Assembly (NCBI GenBank): GCA_004321735.1
Contig: SGZB01000009.1
Location: 1 to 36,933, forward strand
Direction: 5' to 3'
DNA: 36,933 bases
Origin: Flavobacteriales bacterium
GTDB lineage: Bacteria > Bacteroidota > Bacteroidia > Flavobacteriales > Flavobacteriaceae
Of this stretch, positions 16,782-24,524 are shown one piece after another; the first letter of the stretch is position 1; the number at the start of each line of letters is the position of its first letter. The translations under genes and the position numbers were made by a program. Below the pieces are notes generated by a model that worked only from the letters and a program-made list of their open reading frames with translations, was not told the DNA's origin and did not search any database.

Positions 16782-16808
16782 TATTCTTTTTTATATTTAA
16801 AAAGTATT

Positions 16809-17231
16809 ATGAAAATAAAACTTACAAATATTTCAGGCTATCATTCTAAAGTTATTAATGAAGATGGAAATTCAATTAAAGTTGATAATAAATCAATAGA
16901 AAATCCAAAAGGTGTATCACCGATGGAACTTTTATTAATGGGTGTTGCTGGTTGTAGCAGTATTGATATTATTTCAATACTAAAAAAACAAAAACAATAT
17001 TACAAAGACTTAACTATTGAAGTTGAAGGTCAGAGAGAAAAAGTTGATTTAGCAAATTTGTTTAAAAAAATTCATGCCGAGGTTAAATTTACTGGTAATG
17101 TAGATCCAAAAAAAGCATTTAAAGCATGTGAATTGTCATTTACAAAATATTGTTCTGTTTCTAAAATGCTTGAAGATAAAGCTAGGATTTCTTTTAGTGT
17201 TTTTGTGAATGGGGAAAAATACGAAGTTTGA
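16809..17231 (+). CDS. OsmC family peroxiredoxin-like protein
   Basis: A 140-residue cytosolic protein. The first conserved Cys is C49 in MGVAGCSSIDI and the second is C115 in FTKYCSV; the pair reduces organic hydroperoxides in OsmC/Ohr proteins. NPKGVSPMELLLMG and the GNVDPKKAFKACELS helix are further family marks. The length and the absence of Ohr-type VNPEQL motifs place it in the general OsmC (YhfA-like) branch. It stands alone on the plus strand, 64 bp before the cupin gene, so read-through into that array is possible. Confidence 0.88.
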   Translation: MKIKLTNISGYHSKVINEDGNSIKVDNKSIENPKGVSPMELLLMGVAGCSSIDIISILKKQKQYYKDLTIEVEGQREKVDLANLFKKIHAEVKFTGNVDPKKAFKACELSFTKYCSVSKMLEDKARISFSVFVNGEKYEV

Positions 17232-17295
17232 AATTTTATGTATGTCTTTTCAAAATTCTTATTTATTATTAACTTAAAAAACTAGACCTTTATAT

Positions 17296-17607
17296 ATGAA
17301 TTTGAGTAAAATTGAAGAAAAAGAAATTTTTCCCGGTTACTTTGGGAAATTAATTCACGGAGAGAAAATTACTTGGGCATTTTGGAGAGTAATTAAAGGC
17401 TCAGAAGTTCCTGAACACAGCCATCATCATGAGCAAATGATGCATGTGGTTGAAGGAGAATTTGAATTTACTCTAGATGGGAATAAAATGATATGTAAAG
17501 CAGGTGACGTAATTCACATACCTTCAAATAAATTACATTCCGGGATTGCTTTAACTGACTGTAAATTAATGGATGTTTTTAGCCCAGCAAGAGAGGAGTA
17601 TAAATAA
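17296..17607 (+). CDS. Small cupin-domain protein
   Basis: A 103-residue single cupin barrel. Metal-binding motif 1 is PEHSHHHEQM (39-48) with E54, and motif 2 is IPSNKLHSG (75-83) with H81. This is a complete metal site, and the fold is used for many dioxygenase, isomerase or sensing roles, so no reaction can be assigned. It is the first gene of the tightly packed plus-strand array and shares 1 bp (TAATG) with the next gene. Confidence 0.88.
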   Translation: MNLSKIEEKEIFPGYFGKLIHGEKITWAFWRVIKGSEVPEHSHHHEQMMHVVEGEFEFTLDGNKMICKAGDVIHIPSNKLHSGIALTDCKLMDVFSPAREEYK

Positions 17608-17948
17608 TGTTTGAAAATAAATCTCAAAAAGAAATTCTTGAAATCTTAGAACCAATTATGGACAACTGTTTAGATGGATCTAATGAGGGTGATTATGAAA
17701 AACACGTTAAACATTTTACACCAAGATTAAGAAATATAGTAACACCGGAAAATCTAAGATCTCAGCTTGAGTATAGGCCTCATGGATATTTCACAAAAAG
17801 AGAATTTACATTATTAGTAAGAAGAGAGAAATCTATTGGTATAGTGTGGAAACAATTTATTTCAAAAACTAATGATGAATTTGTAAACCATGCTATTTTT
17901 GTAGAAAGAGATGGTGAAATTTTGATTGATCACTGCCTAATTTGCTAA
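17607..17948 (+). CDS. Protein of unknown function (113 aa), NTF2-like in outline
   Basis: A soluble protein with N-terminal helices (QKEILEILEPIMDNCLDGS, DYEKHVKHFTPRL) and a C-terminal sheet region ending ILIDHCLIC. The helix-then-sheet order and the length fit a small NTF2-like fold, but I cannot name the family. Its ATG overlaps the cupin stop, so the two are translationally coupled and likely act together. The Cys pair at the C-terminus (DHCLIC) could bind metal or form a disulfide. Confidence 0.75.
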   Translation: MFENKSQKEILEILEPIMDNCLDGSNEGDYEKHVKHFTPRLRNIVTPENLRSQLEYRPHGYFTKREFTLLVRREKSIGIVWKQFISKTNDEFVNHAIFVERDGEILIDHCLIC

Positions 17949-17955
17949 ATATAAA

Positions 17956-18741
17956 ATGAAAATTGATTTAAAAGGAAAAAGAGCATTGGTTGGGGGAAGT
18001 TCCAAAGGATTGGGTTTGGCTGTTGCTAAACAACTGGCTAGTTCAGGAGCTCAAGTTACTCTCATGGCTCGAGATGAAAGTAAGCTTAAGATCATAATTA
18101 ATGAATTGAATAAATCAACTAGTTTAATACATAACTACCTAATTGTTGATTTTAATGATTTTAAATCATTTAAAAATATAATTAATGACTTTTTTTCAAA
18201 AAATGAAATTGATATTCTTGTTAATAACACACAAGGACCTCCTGCAGGTGATGTATTAAATGTAGACATAGATGATTATCAAAATGCATTCGATCTTCTT
18301 TTTAAAAACATAGTGTATACGACTATGTTAGCTATAAAAAATATGCATAAAAATAAGTGGGGAAGAATTATTAATATAGCATCTATTTCAGTAAAAGAAC
18401 CTTTAAGTTATTTAGCTCTATCCAATACATTGAGATCTTCTGTAATAGCGTGGGCAAAGACTTTAGCAAGTGATCTTGCAAAGGATCATATTACAGTTAA
18501 TAATATTTTAACTGGATATTTTGATACTGAAAGAATTCAACAATTAAATTCAGAAAAATCTAAAAAACTAAATATTTCTGAAGACAAAGTATTAGAAGCT
18601 ATGAAAGCTCAAGTACCAATGAAAAGAATTGGCAGCCCTGAGGAATTTGGATATTTGGCTTCCTTTTTGAGTTCTGATAAATCATCATATATTACTGGTG
18701 CTAGCATACCAATTGATGGAGGTTTATTAAAATCAATTTAA
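17956..18741 (+). CDS. Atypical short-chain dehydrogenase/reductase without the YxxxK motif
   Basis: A 261-residue Rossmann-fold protein. The cofactor loop GGSSKGLG (13-20) and VNNTQGPPAGD (89-99) are clear, and S143 in NIASIS sits where the catalytic Ser is expected. The usual Tyr-x-x-x-Lys is absent: the aligned stretch is SYLALSNTLR (151-160), with Y152 followed by Ser, not Lys, at the +4 position. I recall an SDR subgroup with this LSNxxR pattern, annotated as 3-oxoacyl-ACP reductase-like but of unproven activity. GASIPIDGG (248-256) closes the fold normally. It lies 7 bp after the 113-residue gene and its stop touches the ATPase start. Confidence 0.85.
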   Translation: MKIDLKGKRALVGGSSKGLGLAVAKQLASSGAQVTLMARDESKLKIIINELNKSTSLIHNYLIVDFNDFKSFKNIINDFFSKNEIDILVNNTQGPPAGDVLNVDIDDYQNAFDLLFKNIVYTTMLAIKNMHKNKWGRIINIASISVKEPLSYLALSNTLRSSVIAWAKTLASDLAKDHITVNNILTGYFDTERIQQLNSEKSKKLNISEDKVLEAMKAQVPMKRIGSPEEFGYLASFLSSDKSSYITGASIPIDGGLLKSI

Positions 18742-19365
18742 ATGATAAAAACAGAATCTTTAAAGTTTAGTTATGACGGGAAAAAATATTTTGATTTTCC
18801 TGATATCAATTTAGATTCTGGTGAAAACCTTCTGATTATTGGAAACTCCGGAATTGGAAAAACTACACTTCTTCATTTACTAGCAGGAATTTTAAAACCT
18901 GAATCTGGATCAATTAGTATCTCAGGTACAGATATTTCAAAATTTTCTGATACTGAACTAGACAAATTTAGAGGAGATAATATTGGAATAGTTTTTCAAA
19001 AACCACATTTTATTTCCTCACTTACAATTAATGAGAACTTGAAATTAGCTCAATATTTAAGTCCTAGTAAAATAAGTGGAGATGCTAAAAAGATTTTAGA
19101 AAGCTTAAATATAAAGGACAAATATCAACAAAAACCAAATCAGCTTAGTGAAGGTGAAAAACAAAGAGCAAGTATAGCCCTTGCTCTAATTAATTCCCCT
19201 AGTTTGATATTAGCTGACGAACCTACTTCTAGCTTAGATGATTTTAATTGTAATAATGTAATTAAACTTTTAAAAAAACAAGCAAATGATCATAAGGCAC
19301 AATTAATTGTAATCACTCACGATGCTCGATTAAAAAAGCATTTCAAAAATAATCTTAACCTATGA
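18742..19365 (+). CDS. ABC transporter ATP-binding protein (LolD/MacB type)
   Basis: A 207-residue nucleotide-binding subunit. Walker A is GNSGIGKTT (34-42), Q-loop Gln86, signature LSEGE (135-139), Walker B LILADEP (155-161) and switch His193 in ITHD. The short length and the TELDKFRGDNIGIVFQKPHF segment place it with LolD/MacB/FtsE ATPases, which drive mechanotransmission permeases. It overlaps the permease gene by 4 bp (ATGA), so the pair is certain. The following genes suggest a metal-related transport system. Confidence 0.93.
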   Translation: MIKTESLKFSYDGKKYFDFPDINLDSGENLLIIGNSGIGKTTLLHLLAGILKPESGSISISGTDISKFSDTELDKFRGDNIGIVFQKPHFISSLTINENLKLAQYLSPSKISGDAKKILESLNIKDKYQQKPNQLSEGEKQRASIALALINSPSLILADEPTSSLDDFNCNNVIKLLKKQANDHKAQLIVITHDARLKKHFKNNLNL

Positions 19366-20630
19366 ATATATTTAAGTTAAGTATTAAGAATTTATTTTAT
19401 AGACCTCTGAGTTCTCTTTTGAGTTTATTGCTTCTTGCCCTTGGAGTGAGTATGATTTCTTTGCTAGTGTTAATCAATTCAGTTGTTCAAGATCAGATGA
19501 ATAATAACTTAAAAGGAATTGATATGGTTGTTGGTGCAAAAGGAAGTCCTTTACAACTTATTCTGTCAAGTGTCTATCATGTTGATTCACCTACTGGAAA
19601 TATTTCACTAAAGGAGGCTAGAAGTATAGAAAAAAATCCAATGGTTGGTAATAGTGTCCCTTTACTGTACGGTGATAATTATGAAGGATTTAGGATAGTT
19701 GGTACTAATGAAAAGTTTATAGAACTATATAATTTATCTATAGAAAACGGTTCCTTTTGGGATAATGAATTTGAAGTTGTGGTTGGTAAAAAAATTGCAA
19801 CAAAATTAAATCTTAAAGTCGGAGATACATTTGTCACATCCCATGGGCTAAGAGAAACTGGGGAGGCACATACTAATACTCCATTTACTGTTGTTGGGAT
19901 TACTAATTTTTCTAACTCAGTTGCTGATCAACTAATATTAACGTCTGCCGAAAGTGTTTGGGGTGTACATGGCGATCACACTCACGATGATAAAGAACAT
20001 GACCACGATGAAGAACATGACCACGATGAAGAACATGACCACGATGAAGAACATGACCACGATGAAGAACATGACCACGATGATGATAAGGAAATCACTG
20101 CTATGCTTATCAAGTTTAATAGCCCAATGAATGTAATTCAATTCCCTAGATACATTAACGAAAACACAAACTTACAATCGGCAGTCCCTTCATATGAGAT
20201 TTCTAGATTATTTAAATTATTTGGATTTGGAATTGAAACAATTAATCTACTGGCTTACCTAATTATTATAGTTTCTGGTATTAGTATTTTTATTACTCTT
20301 TTTAATTCAATGAAAGAAAGAAAATACGATATGGCATTAATAAGGACATTAGGTGGTTCTAGATTACAATTATCTTCAATGTTGGTGTACGAAGCTCTAG
20401 TTTTAACAATTTCTGGTTTTATACTTGGAATTATTTTAAGTAGATTGGGATTAGCATTTATATCAAGTTTAATGGAGTCTAGTTTTAATTATTCGTTAAA
20501 TTCGTACGGAATATTAAACGACGAATTCTGGCTTTTAGCTATCTCAATTTTTATTGGACTCATAGCTTGTTTGATTCCTAGTATTCAAGTTTATAAAATG
20601 GATATATCAAAAACACTTTCAAATGAATAA
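19362..20630 (+). CDS. FtsX/MacB-type ABC permease with histidine-rich periplasmic loop
   Basis: A 422-residue permease: one N-terminal membrane helix (about 17-40), a periplasmic MacB-like domain, and three C-terminal helices (about 293-315, 341-365, 388-408), the type VII layout. MVVGAKGSPLQLILSSVYH (56-74) and the next SPTGN are hallmarks of a subfamily that I recall in metal-linked operons of gamma-proteobacteria. Inserted in the periplasmic domain is a run of His, Asp and Glu (about 203-245), with five copies of the hexapeptide EHDHDE (212-241; the last ends D), ideal for binding zinc or another divalent ion. It overlaps the ATPase before it and the C-x-x-C protein after it. Direction of transport cannot be read from sequence. 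Confidence 0.9.
   Translation: MNIFKLSIKNLFYRPLSSLLSLLLLALGVSMISLLVLINSVVQDQMNNNLKGIDMVVGAKGSPLQLILSSVYHVDSPTGNISLKEARSIEKNPMVGNSVPLLYGDNYEGFRIVGTNEKFIELYNLSIENGSFWDNEFEVVVGKKIATKLNLKVGDTFVTSHGLRETGEAHTNTPFTVVGITNFSNSVADQLILTSAESVWGVHGDHTHDDKEHDHDEEHDHDEEHDHDEEHDHDEEHDHDDDKEITAMLIKFNSPMNVIQFPRYINENTNLQSAVPSYEISRLFKLFGFGIETINLLAYLIIIVSGISIFITLFNSMKERKYDMALIRTLGGSRLQLSSMLVYEALVLTISGFILGIILSRLGLAFISSLMESSFNYSLNSYGILNDEFWLLAISIFIGLIACLIPSIQVYKMDISKTLSNE
19995..20084 (+). repeat. Five tandem 18-bp repeats coding for (EHDHDE)n
   Basis: The unit GAACATGACCACGATGAA is repeated five times without interruption and in frame; four copies are identical and the fifth differs only at its last base (GAT for GAA). 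Perfect identity at the DNA level, including silent positions, points to recent expansion by slippage or recombination. Each unit adds two His and four acidic residues to the permease loop. Confidence 0.95.
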
Positions 20631-21057
20631 ATTAATTACTGTAGTTATTTTCTTTTTTAGTTTATCAACTTTTGGGCAAATTGAAACTAATTGGCTAGAA
20701 CTTAGAGATGTTCATTATAAATCTGAGTATAATGAAGAATATGATAGTTATTTTCAGGTACCTTTTTTTGGAAAAAAGATTGAAGAACTCGCAAACAAAG
20801 AAGTAAAAATTACAGGATATATGCTTACTCTTGCCCCTGACGCCGGTGTATATGTGTTATCACAAAATCCTTACGCAGATTGCTTTTTCTGTGGCTATGG
20901 TGGTCCTGAAACAGCAATTGAATTAGTTTTAAAACCTGGACATGATGAATTCCTAATGGATGAGTTAGTAACAGTTACAGGAACTTTTCAATTAAATTAT
21001 GATGACATCATGAGTGGAGTTTATAAAATAATTGACGCTGTTGCAATAAAAGAATAA
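20623..21057 (+). CDS. Exported C-x-x-C protein of the metal ABC operon (DUF3299-like)
   Basis: A 144-residue protein with signal peptide MNKLITVVIFFFSLSTFGQ. The mature part has FFGKKIEELANKEVKITGYM (48-67), a C-x-x-C in YADCFFCGYGGPE (85-97; C87, C90), and VTVTGTFQLNYDD near the end, which looks like an OB-type beta fold. The order 'protein sets a limit, then GKxVxIxGYMxxL, then a Cys site' resembles DUF3299 proteins, which accompany similar ABC genes in Vibrio-type Zrg systems; the match is by eye. It overlaps the permease stop by 8 bp and is surely co-translated. Likely a periplasmic partner, perhaps metal-binding. Confidence 0.8.
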   Translation: MNKLITVVIFFFSLSTFGQIETNWLELRDVHYKSEYNEEYDSYFQVPFFGKKIEELANKEVKITGYMLTLAPDAGVYVLSQNPYADCFFCGYGGPETAIELVLKPGHDEFLMDELVTVTGTFQLNYDDIMSGVYKIIDAVAIKE

Positions 21058-21109
21058 CTCGTTAATCTTTTTAATCTTTTTTTGGTCTAAAAATTGCCAA
21101 GTTAACAAC

Positions 21110-22315
21110 ATGAAATATATATATACATTAATATTATTCACAATCACATCATTTAGTTTTGCACAAGAAGGGAAAGTCAAAGCTTACTTAGACTGCAGTA
21201 GGTGTGATGAAAATTTTATAAAGCAAGAAACTTCCTTTCTAGATTATGTAAGAGATCAAGATTTAGCTGATGTTGTAATTTTTATAAGAGATATTTGGAA
21301 TCCTAGTGGAGGAAGGTCTTACGAGATAGAAATTGATGGCAATAATGAATTTACAGATATATATTCAACTACAAAAGTCAGTGGATTTTCGTCAGATACT
21401 TCAAGCTCTTTAAGAGATAAAATGGTTAATAAATTAAAATTAGCTTTAGTGCCATTTTTAGATAAAGCTGAATATGATTTGAATGTTGAAGTGGATTCAA
21501 ATTTTGAGGCTTCAGAAAATAATGATGATAAATGGAAAAATTGGGTGTTTGAAATAGCGGGATCATTAAATGGTGATGAAGAAGAAAGTAGAAAAACCAA
21601 TAGACATAGGATTGAGTTAGAAATAGATAAGGTTACTGAAGATTGGAGAATTGGAATGGAGCTTCAAAGAGATGTAACAAATAGAAAGTTTTACAGTGAT
21701 GATAATGAGTATAAAAGCACAAGAAAAACTACAAGTTTTAATGGAAGAGTTGTCAGGAGTATATCTGATCATTTTTCTGCAGGAGTATTTTTCGGTGCAT
21801 ATCAAAACACATATGAAAATATAGATTTTAATAGATATTTAGCTCCTGCAATCGAGTATAGCTTCTACCCTTACAAAGATGTTTTAAGTAAAGAAATAAC
21901 TTTATCCTACAGAATTGGAGCAGGTAAAAGAAATTATATTGAAAAAACAATTTATGGATTTGAAAAACAATCTCTTTCATCACAGGCTGTATCATTAAAT
22001 ATTAGATTTAGACAAAAATGGGGAAATATAAGCTCAAATCTTGATGCAACTCAATTTTTGAATGATGGCTCAAAAAAGAGATTTTCCTGGAGGAGTAATT
22101 TGGATATAAGAGTTTTTGAAGGTTTAGCAGTCAGACTTTCAGGAAATGTTAATTTAATTAGAGAACAGTACAGTCTAGCTGCAGTTGATGCTTCAGTTGA
22201 AGACTTATTACTTCAACAAAGACAAATCGCAACAAATTATAGAACAAGCTTTTCTGTTGGGTTAAGTTATACTTTTGGGTCAATTTACAATAGCATAATC
22301 AACACCAGGTTATAA
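21110..22315 (+). CDS. Outer-membrane beta-barrel protein with N-terminal DCSRCD domain
   Basis: A signal peptide (1-18, ending SFSFAQ) leads to YLDCSRCDENFIKQETSFLD, then a soluble alpha/beta region to about residue 125 that resembles a periplasmic nucleation domain. From about 140 on, alternating hydrophobic/polar strands (for example VVRSISDHFSAGVFFGAYQ, AVSLNIRFRQKWGNIS, TSFSVGLSYTFGS) indicate a barrel. Proteins with the DC-x-RCD start are widespread in Bacteroidota as uncharacterised outer-membrane proteins. It follows the metal ABC operon after 52 bp and may be read through from it, but this is uncertain. The C-terminus lacks the classical final aromatic residue. Confidence 0.8.
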   Translation: MKYIYTLILFTITSFSFAQEGKVKAYLDCSRCDENFIKQETSFLDYVRDQDLADVVIFIRDIWNPSGGRSYEIEIDGNNEFTDIYSTTKVSGFSSDTSSSLRDKMVNKLKLALVPFLDKAEYDLNVEVDSNFEASENNDDKWKNWVFEIAGSLNGDEEESRKTNRHRIELEIDKVTEDWRIGMELQRDVTNRKFYSDDNEYKSTRKTTSFNGRVVRSISDHFSAGVFFGAYQNTYENIDFNRYLAPAIEYSFYPYKDVLSKEITLSYRIGAGKRNYIEKTIYGFEKQSLSSQAVSLNIRFRQKWGNISSNLDATQFLNDGSKKRFSWRSNLDIRVFEGLAVRLSGNVNLIREQYSLAAVDASVEDLLLQQRQIATNYRTSFSVGLSYTFGSIYNSIINTRL

Positions 22316-22370
22316 TTTGTATAAATCAGTATTAATACCCAATCATAAAAAAAGTTCTTAAATTGAAAAA

Positions 22371-24524
22371 ATGAAAAAATTCCTATTACAGATTTCTATT
22401 GCATTGATACTATTTTCTTGTAACAATAATGTTGACATGGATATAGAGGTTTATGAAAATGCAAAAAAACATTTATCTCAAAATTTGAATAAATATTTAA
22501 AAAATACCATTTCTTCTCAGTTATGGGAGAATAACTCCTTGACATATAGAATTAAAAATGATACTATTTTTAAAACATATAAAATTGATCTTGAAACACT
22601 TGAAGTGAATGAAACTGATAAAAATCAAAGTAGAAGAAATAGAGGAAATTGGAATGAATACTTGTCCCCTGATGGAAATTATGGAGCTTATATAAATAAT
22701 CATAATTTATGGATTAGAAATACTAAAACTGGTGATAGAATTCAGTTAACATATGATGGTTTTGAAGATTATGGTTATGCTACAAATAACGCTGGGTGGA
22801 TAAAAAATGATAGACCAGTTCTGAAATGGTCCCCAGACTCTAGAACGATAGCAACTTTTAGACAAGATGCACGTGGGTTGGGTGAAATGTATTTGGCTAC
22901 AACTAACGTCGGACATCCAACACTTGAGAACTGGAAGTATACCCTACCGGGTGATGATAAAATTTTTGAAATTGAAAGAATTTTTATAGACATAAAAACT
23001 AAAAAAATAACTCCACTTAATTTTAAAAGAGATTTTCAAAGATCTACAACAACAGATCATATTGCTGATTGGGATGGAACATTACTAGATGCTAATTTTT
23101 CAGAAAATGGAAGAAAACTGGCATTTATTTCTTCAACGCGAGATCATAAAGAAGCTCATCTTCATGTTGCTGATGTAAGAACTGGAAGAGTAACACCAAT
23201 ATATAAAGAGGTTACACAGACATATTATGAATCTGGTGTAAGCGGAGAGAATTGGAGAGTGTTTTTTGATACTAATGAATTTCTATGGTATTCTGAAAAA
23301 GATGACTGGGGGCATTTGTATCTTCATGATTTGAGAACAGGAAAACTAATTAATCAGATCACAAGTGGTCAGTGGTTAGTTAGAGATGTTTTATATGTTG
23401 ATAAAATCAAAAGAGAAATTTATTTTACCGCAGGAGCTAGAGAGGATGGAAATCCATATCACATTTACCTTTACAAAGTCAATTTTGATGGATCTAACCT
23501 AAAACTTCTGACACCTGAAAAAGGAACTCATTCAATAAATCCATCACCAAATTGGGATTTCTTTACAACTACTTATTCAACTACAACTAATCCTCCAATA
23601 ACTTTATTAAAAGATAATGAGGGAAATACATTAAAAACTCTTGCTGAAAGTGATATTACTGAGCTTAAAGAAAATAATTGGCAAGAACCAGTTGAATTCA
23701 ATGTAAAAGCAAGAGATGGAGAAACTGATATTTATGGGTTAATGTATTTACCTAGTTTTTATGCTGACAATGGTAAATATCCAATTTTAAATTATATATA
23801 TCCTGGCCCCCAAGCTGGAAGCGTCAGAAATTATGGTTTTTCAGTTGCTAGAAGAGATTTTCAGGCAATGGCTGAATTAGGTTTCGTTGTTGTAGCTGTT
23901 GATGCAATGGGGACGCCTGGAAGATCTAAGTCGTTTCACGATGCATACTATGGAAATATGGGTGATAATGGTATTCCAGATAATATTAAGGCGATTCAAG
24001 ATCTAGCTAAACAGTATACAGGAATGAACATTGAAAAGGTGGGAATTTGGGGCCATTCTGGTGGAGGTTTTGCTTCTACTAGAGCTATTTTGGAGTATCC
24101 TGATTTTTATGATGTTGCAGTTTCAAGTGCTGGTAATCATGATAATAGAAATTATGAAGCTGACTGGGGTGAAAAATGGCAAGGTTTATTAAAAAATTTT
24201 ACAGTTGAAGATGATGAAAGATCTAATGATTTTAACTTCAATAAAACCAATTATGATAATCAAGCTAATCAATTATTGGCTGGTAATTTAAAAGGAAAAT
24301 TACTCTTAGCTCACGGTAATATGGATAATAATGTCCCGCCTTACAATACGCTATTAGTAGTTGATGAATTAATAAAAGCCAATAAAGATTTTGATCTAAT
24401 TATATTTCCAAATAAAAGACATGGTTTCGGCGATCAAAATAATTATTTTACTAGAAGAAAATGGGATTACTTTGTAAAACATCTATTAGATCTAAATCCG
24501 CCAGAAAATTTTAGTTTAGACTAG
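22371..24524 (+). CDS. Dipeptidyl peptidase IV-like S9 peptidase, lipoprotein
   Basis: MKKFLLQISIALILFSC is a lipoprotein signal with Cys17 as anchor. The 717-residue protein has an N-terminal beta-propeller (about 90-440, with YLSPDGNYGAYI and LKWSPDSRTIATFRQDARG) and a C-terminal alpha/beta hydrolase. The triad is S563 in GHSGGGF, D652 in GNMDNNVPP and H684 in KRHGFGD. DPP-IV-type enzymes release dipeptides from the N-terminus, often X-Pro, and in flavobacteria serve peptide scavenging at the cell surface. It ends overlapping the convergent helicase gene by 4 bp. A second member of the same family lies at the right end of the window. Confidence 0.92.
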   Translation: MKKFLLQISIALILFSCNNNVDMDIEVYENAKKHLSQNLNKYLKNTISSQLWENNSLTYRIKNDTIFKTYKIDLETLEVNETDKNQSRRNRGNWNEYLSPDGNYGAYINNHNLWIRNTKTGDRIQLTYDGFEDYGYATNNAGWIKNDRPVLKWSPDSRTIATFRQDARGLGEMYLATTNVGHPTLENWKYTLPGDDKIFEIERIFIDIKTKKITPLNFKRDFQRSTTTDHIADWDGTLLDANFSENGRKLAFISSTRDHKEAHLHVADVRTGRVTPIYKEVTQTYYESGVSGENWRVFFDTNEFLWYSEKDDWGHLYLHDLRTGKLINQITSGQWLVRDVLYVDKIKREIYFTAGAREDGNPYHIYLYKVNFDGSNLKLLTPEKGTHSINPSPNWDFFTTTYSTTTNPPITLLKDNEGNTLKTLAESDITELKENNWQEPVEFNVKARDGETDIYGLMYLPSFYADNGKYPILNYIYPGPQAGSVRNYGFSVARRDFQAMAELGFVVVAVDAMGTPGRSKSFHDAYYGNMGDNGIPDNIKAIQDLAKQYTGMNIEKVGIWGHSGGGFASTRAILEYPDFYDVAVSSAGNHDNRNYEADWGEKWQGLLKNFTVEDDERSNDFNFNKTNYDNQANQLLAGNLKGKLLLAHGNMDNNVPPYNTLLVVDELIKANKDFDLIIFPNKRHGFGDQNNYFTRRKWDYFVKHLLDLNPPENFSLD

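Noticed and set aside
16375-16800. 141-codon plus-strand frame over marC
   Set aside because: It lies wholly opposite a clear MarC family gene, has no recognisable domain, and is basic/Ile-rich in the way shadow frames of membrane genes are.
19995-20084. Short direct repeats as a CRISPR array
   Set aside because: There are no spacers, the units are in frame and encode a regular peptide, and no cas gene is near.
19938-20141. Antisense open frame of 67 codons made of MFFIVV repeats
   Set aside because: It is the mirror of the coding tandem repeat in the permease; repeats lacking stops keep the opposite frame open.
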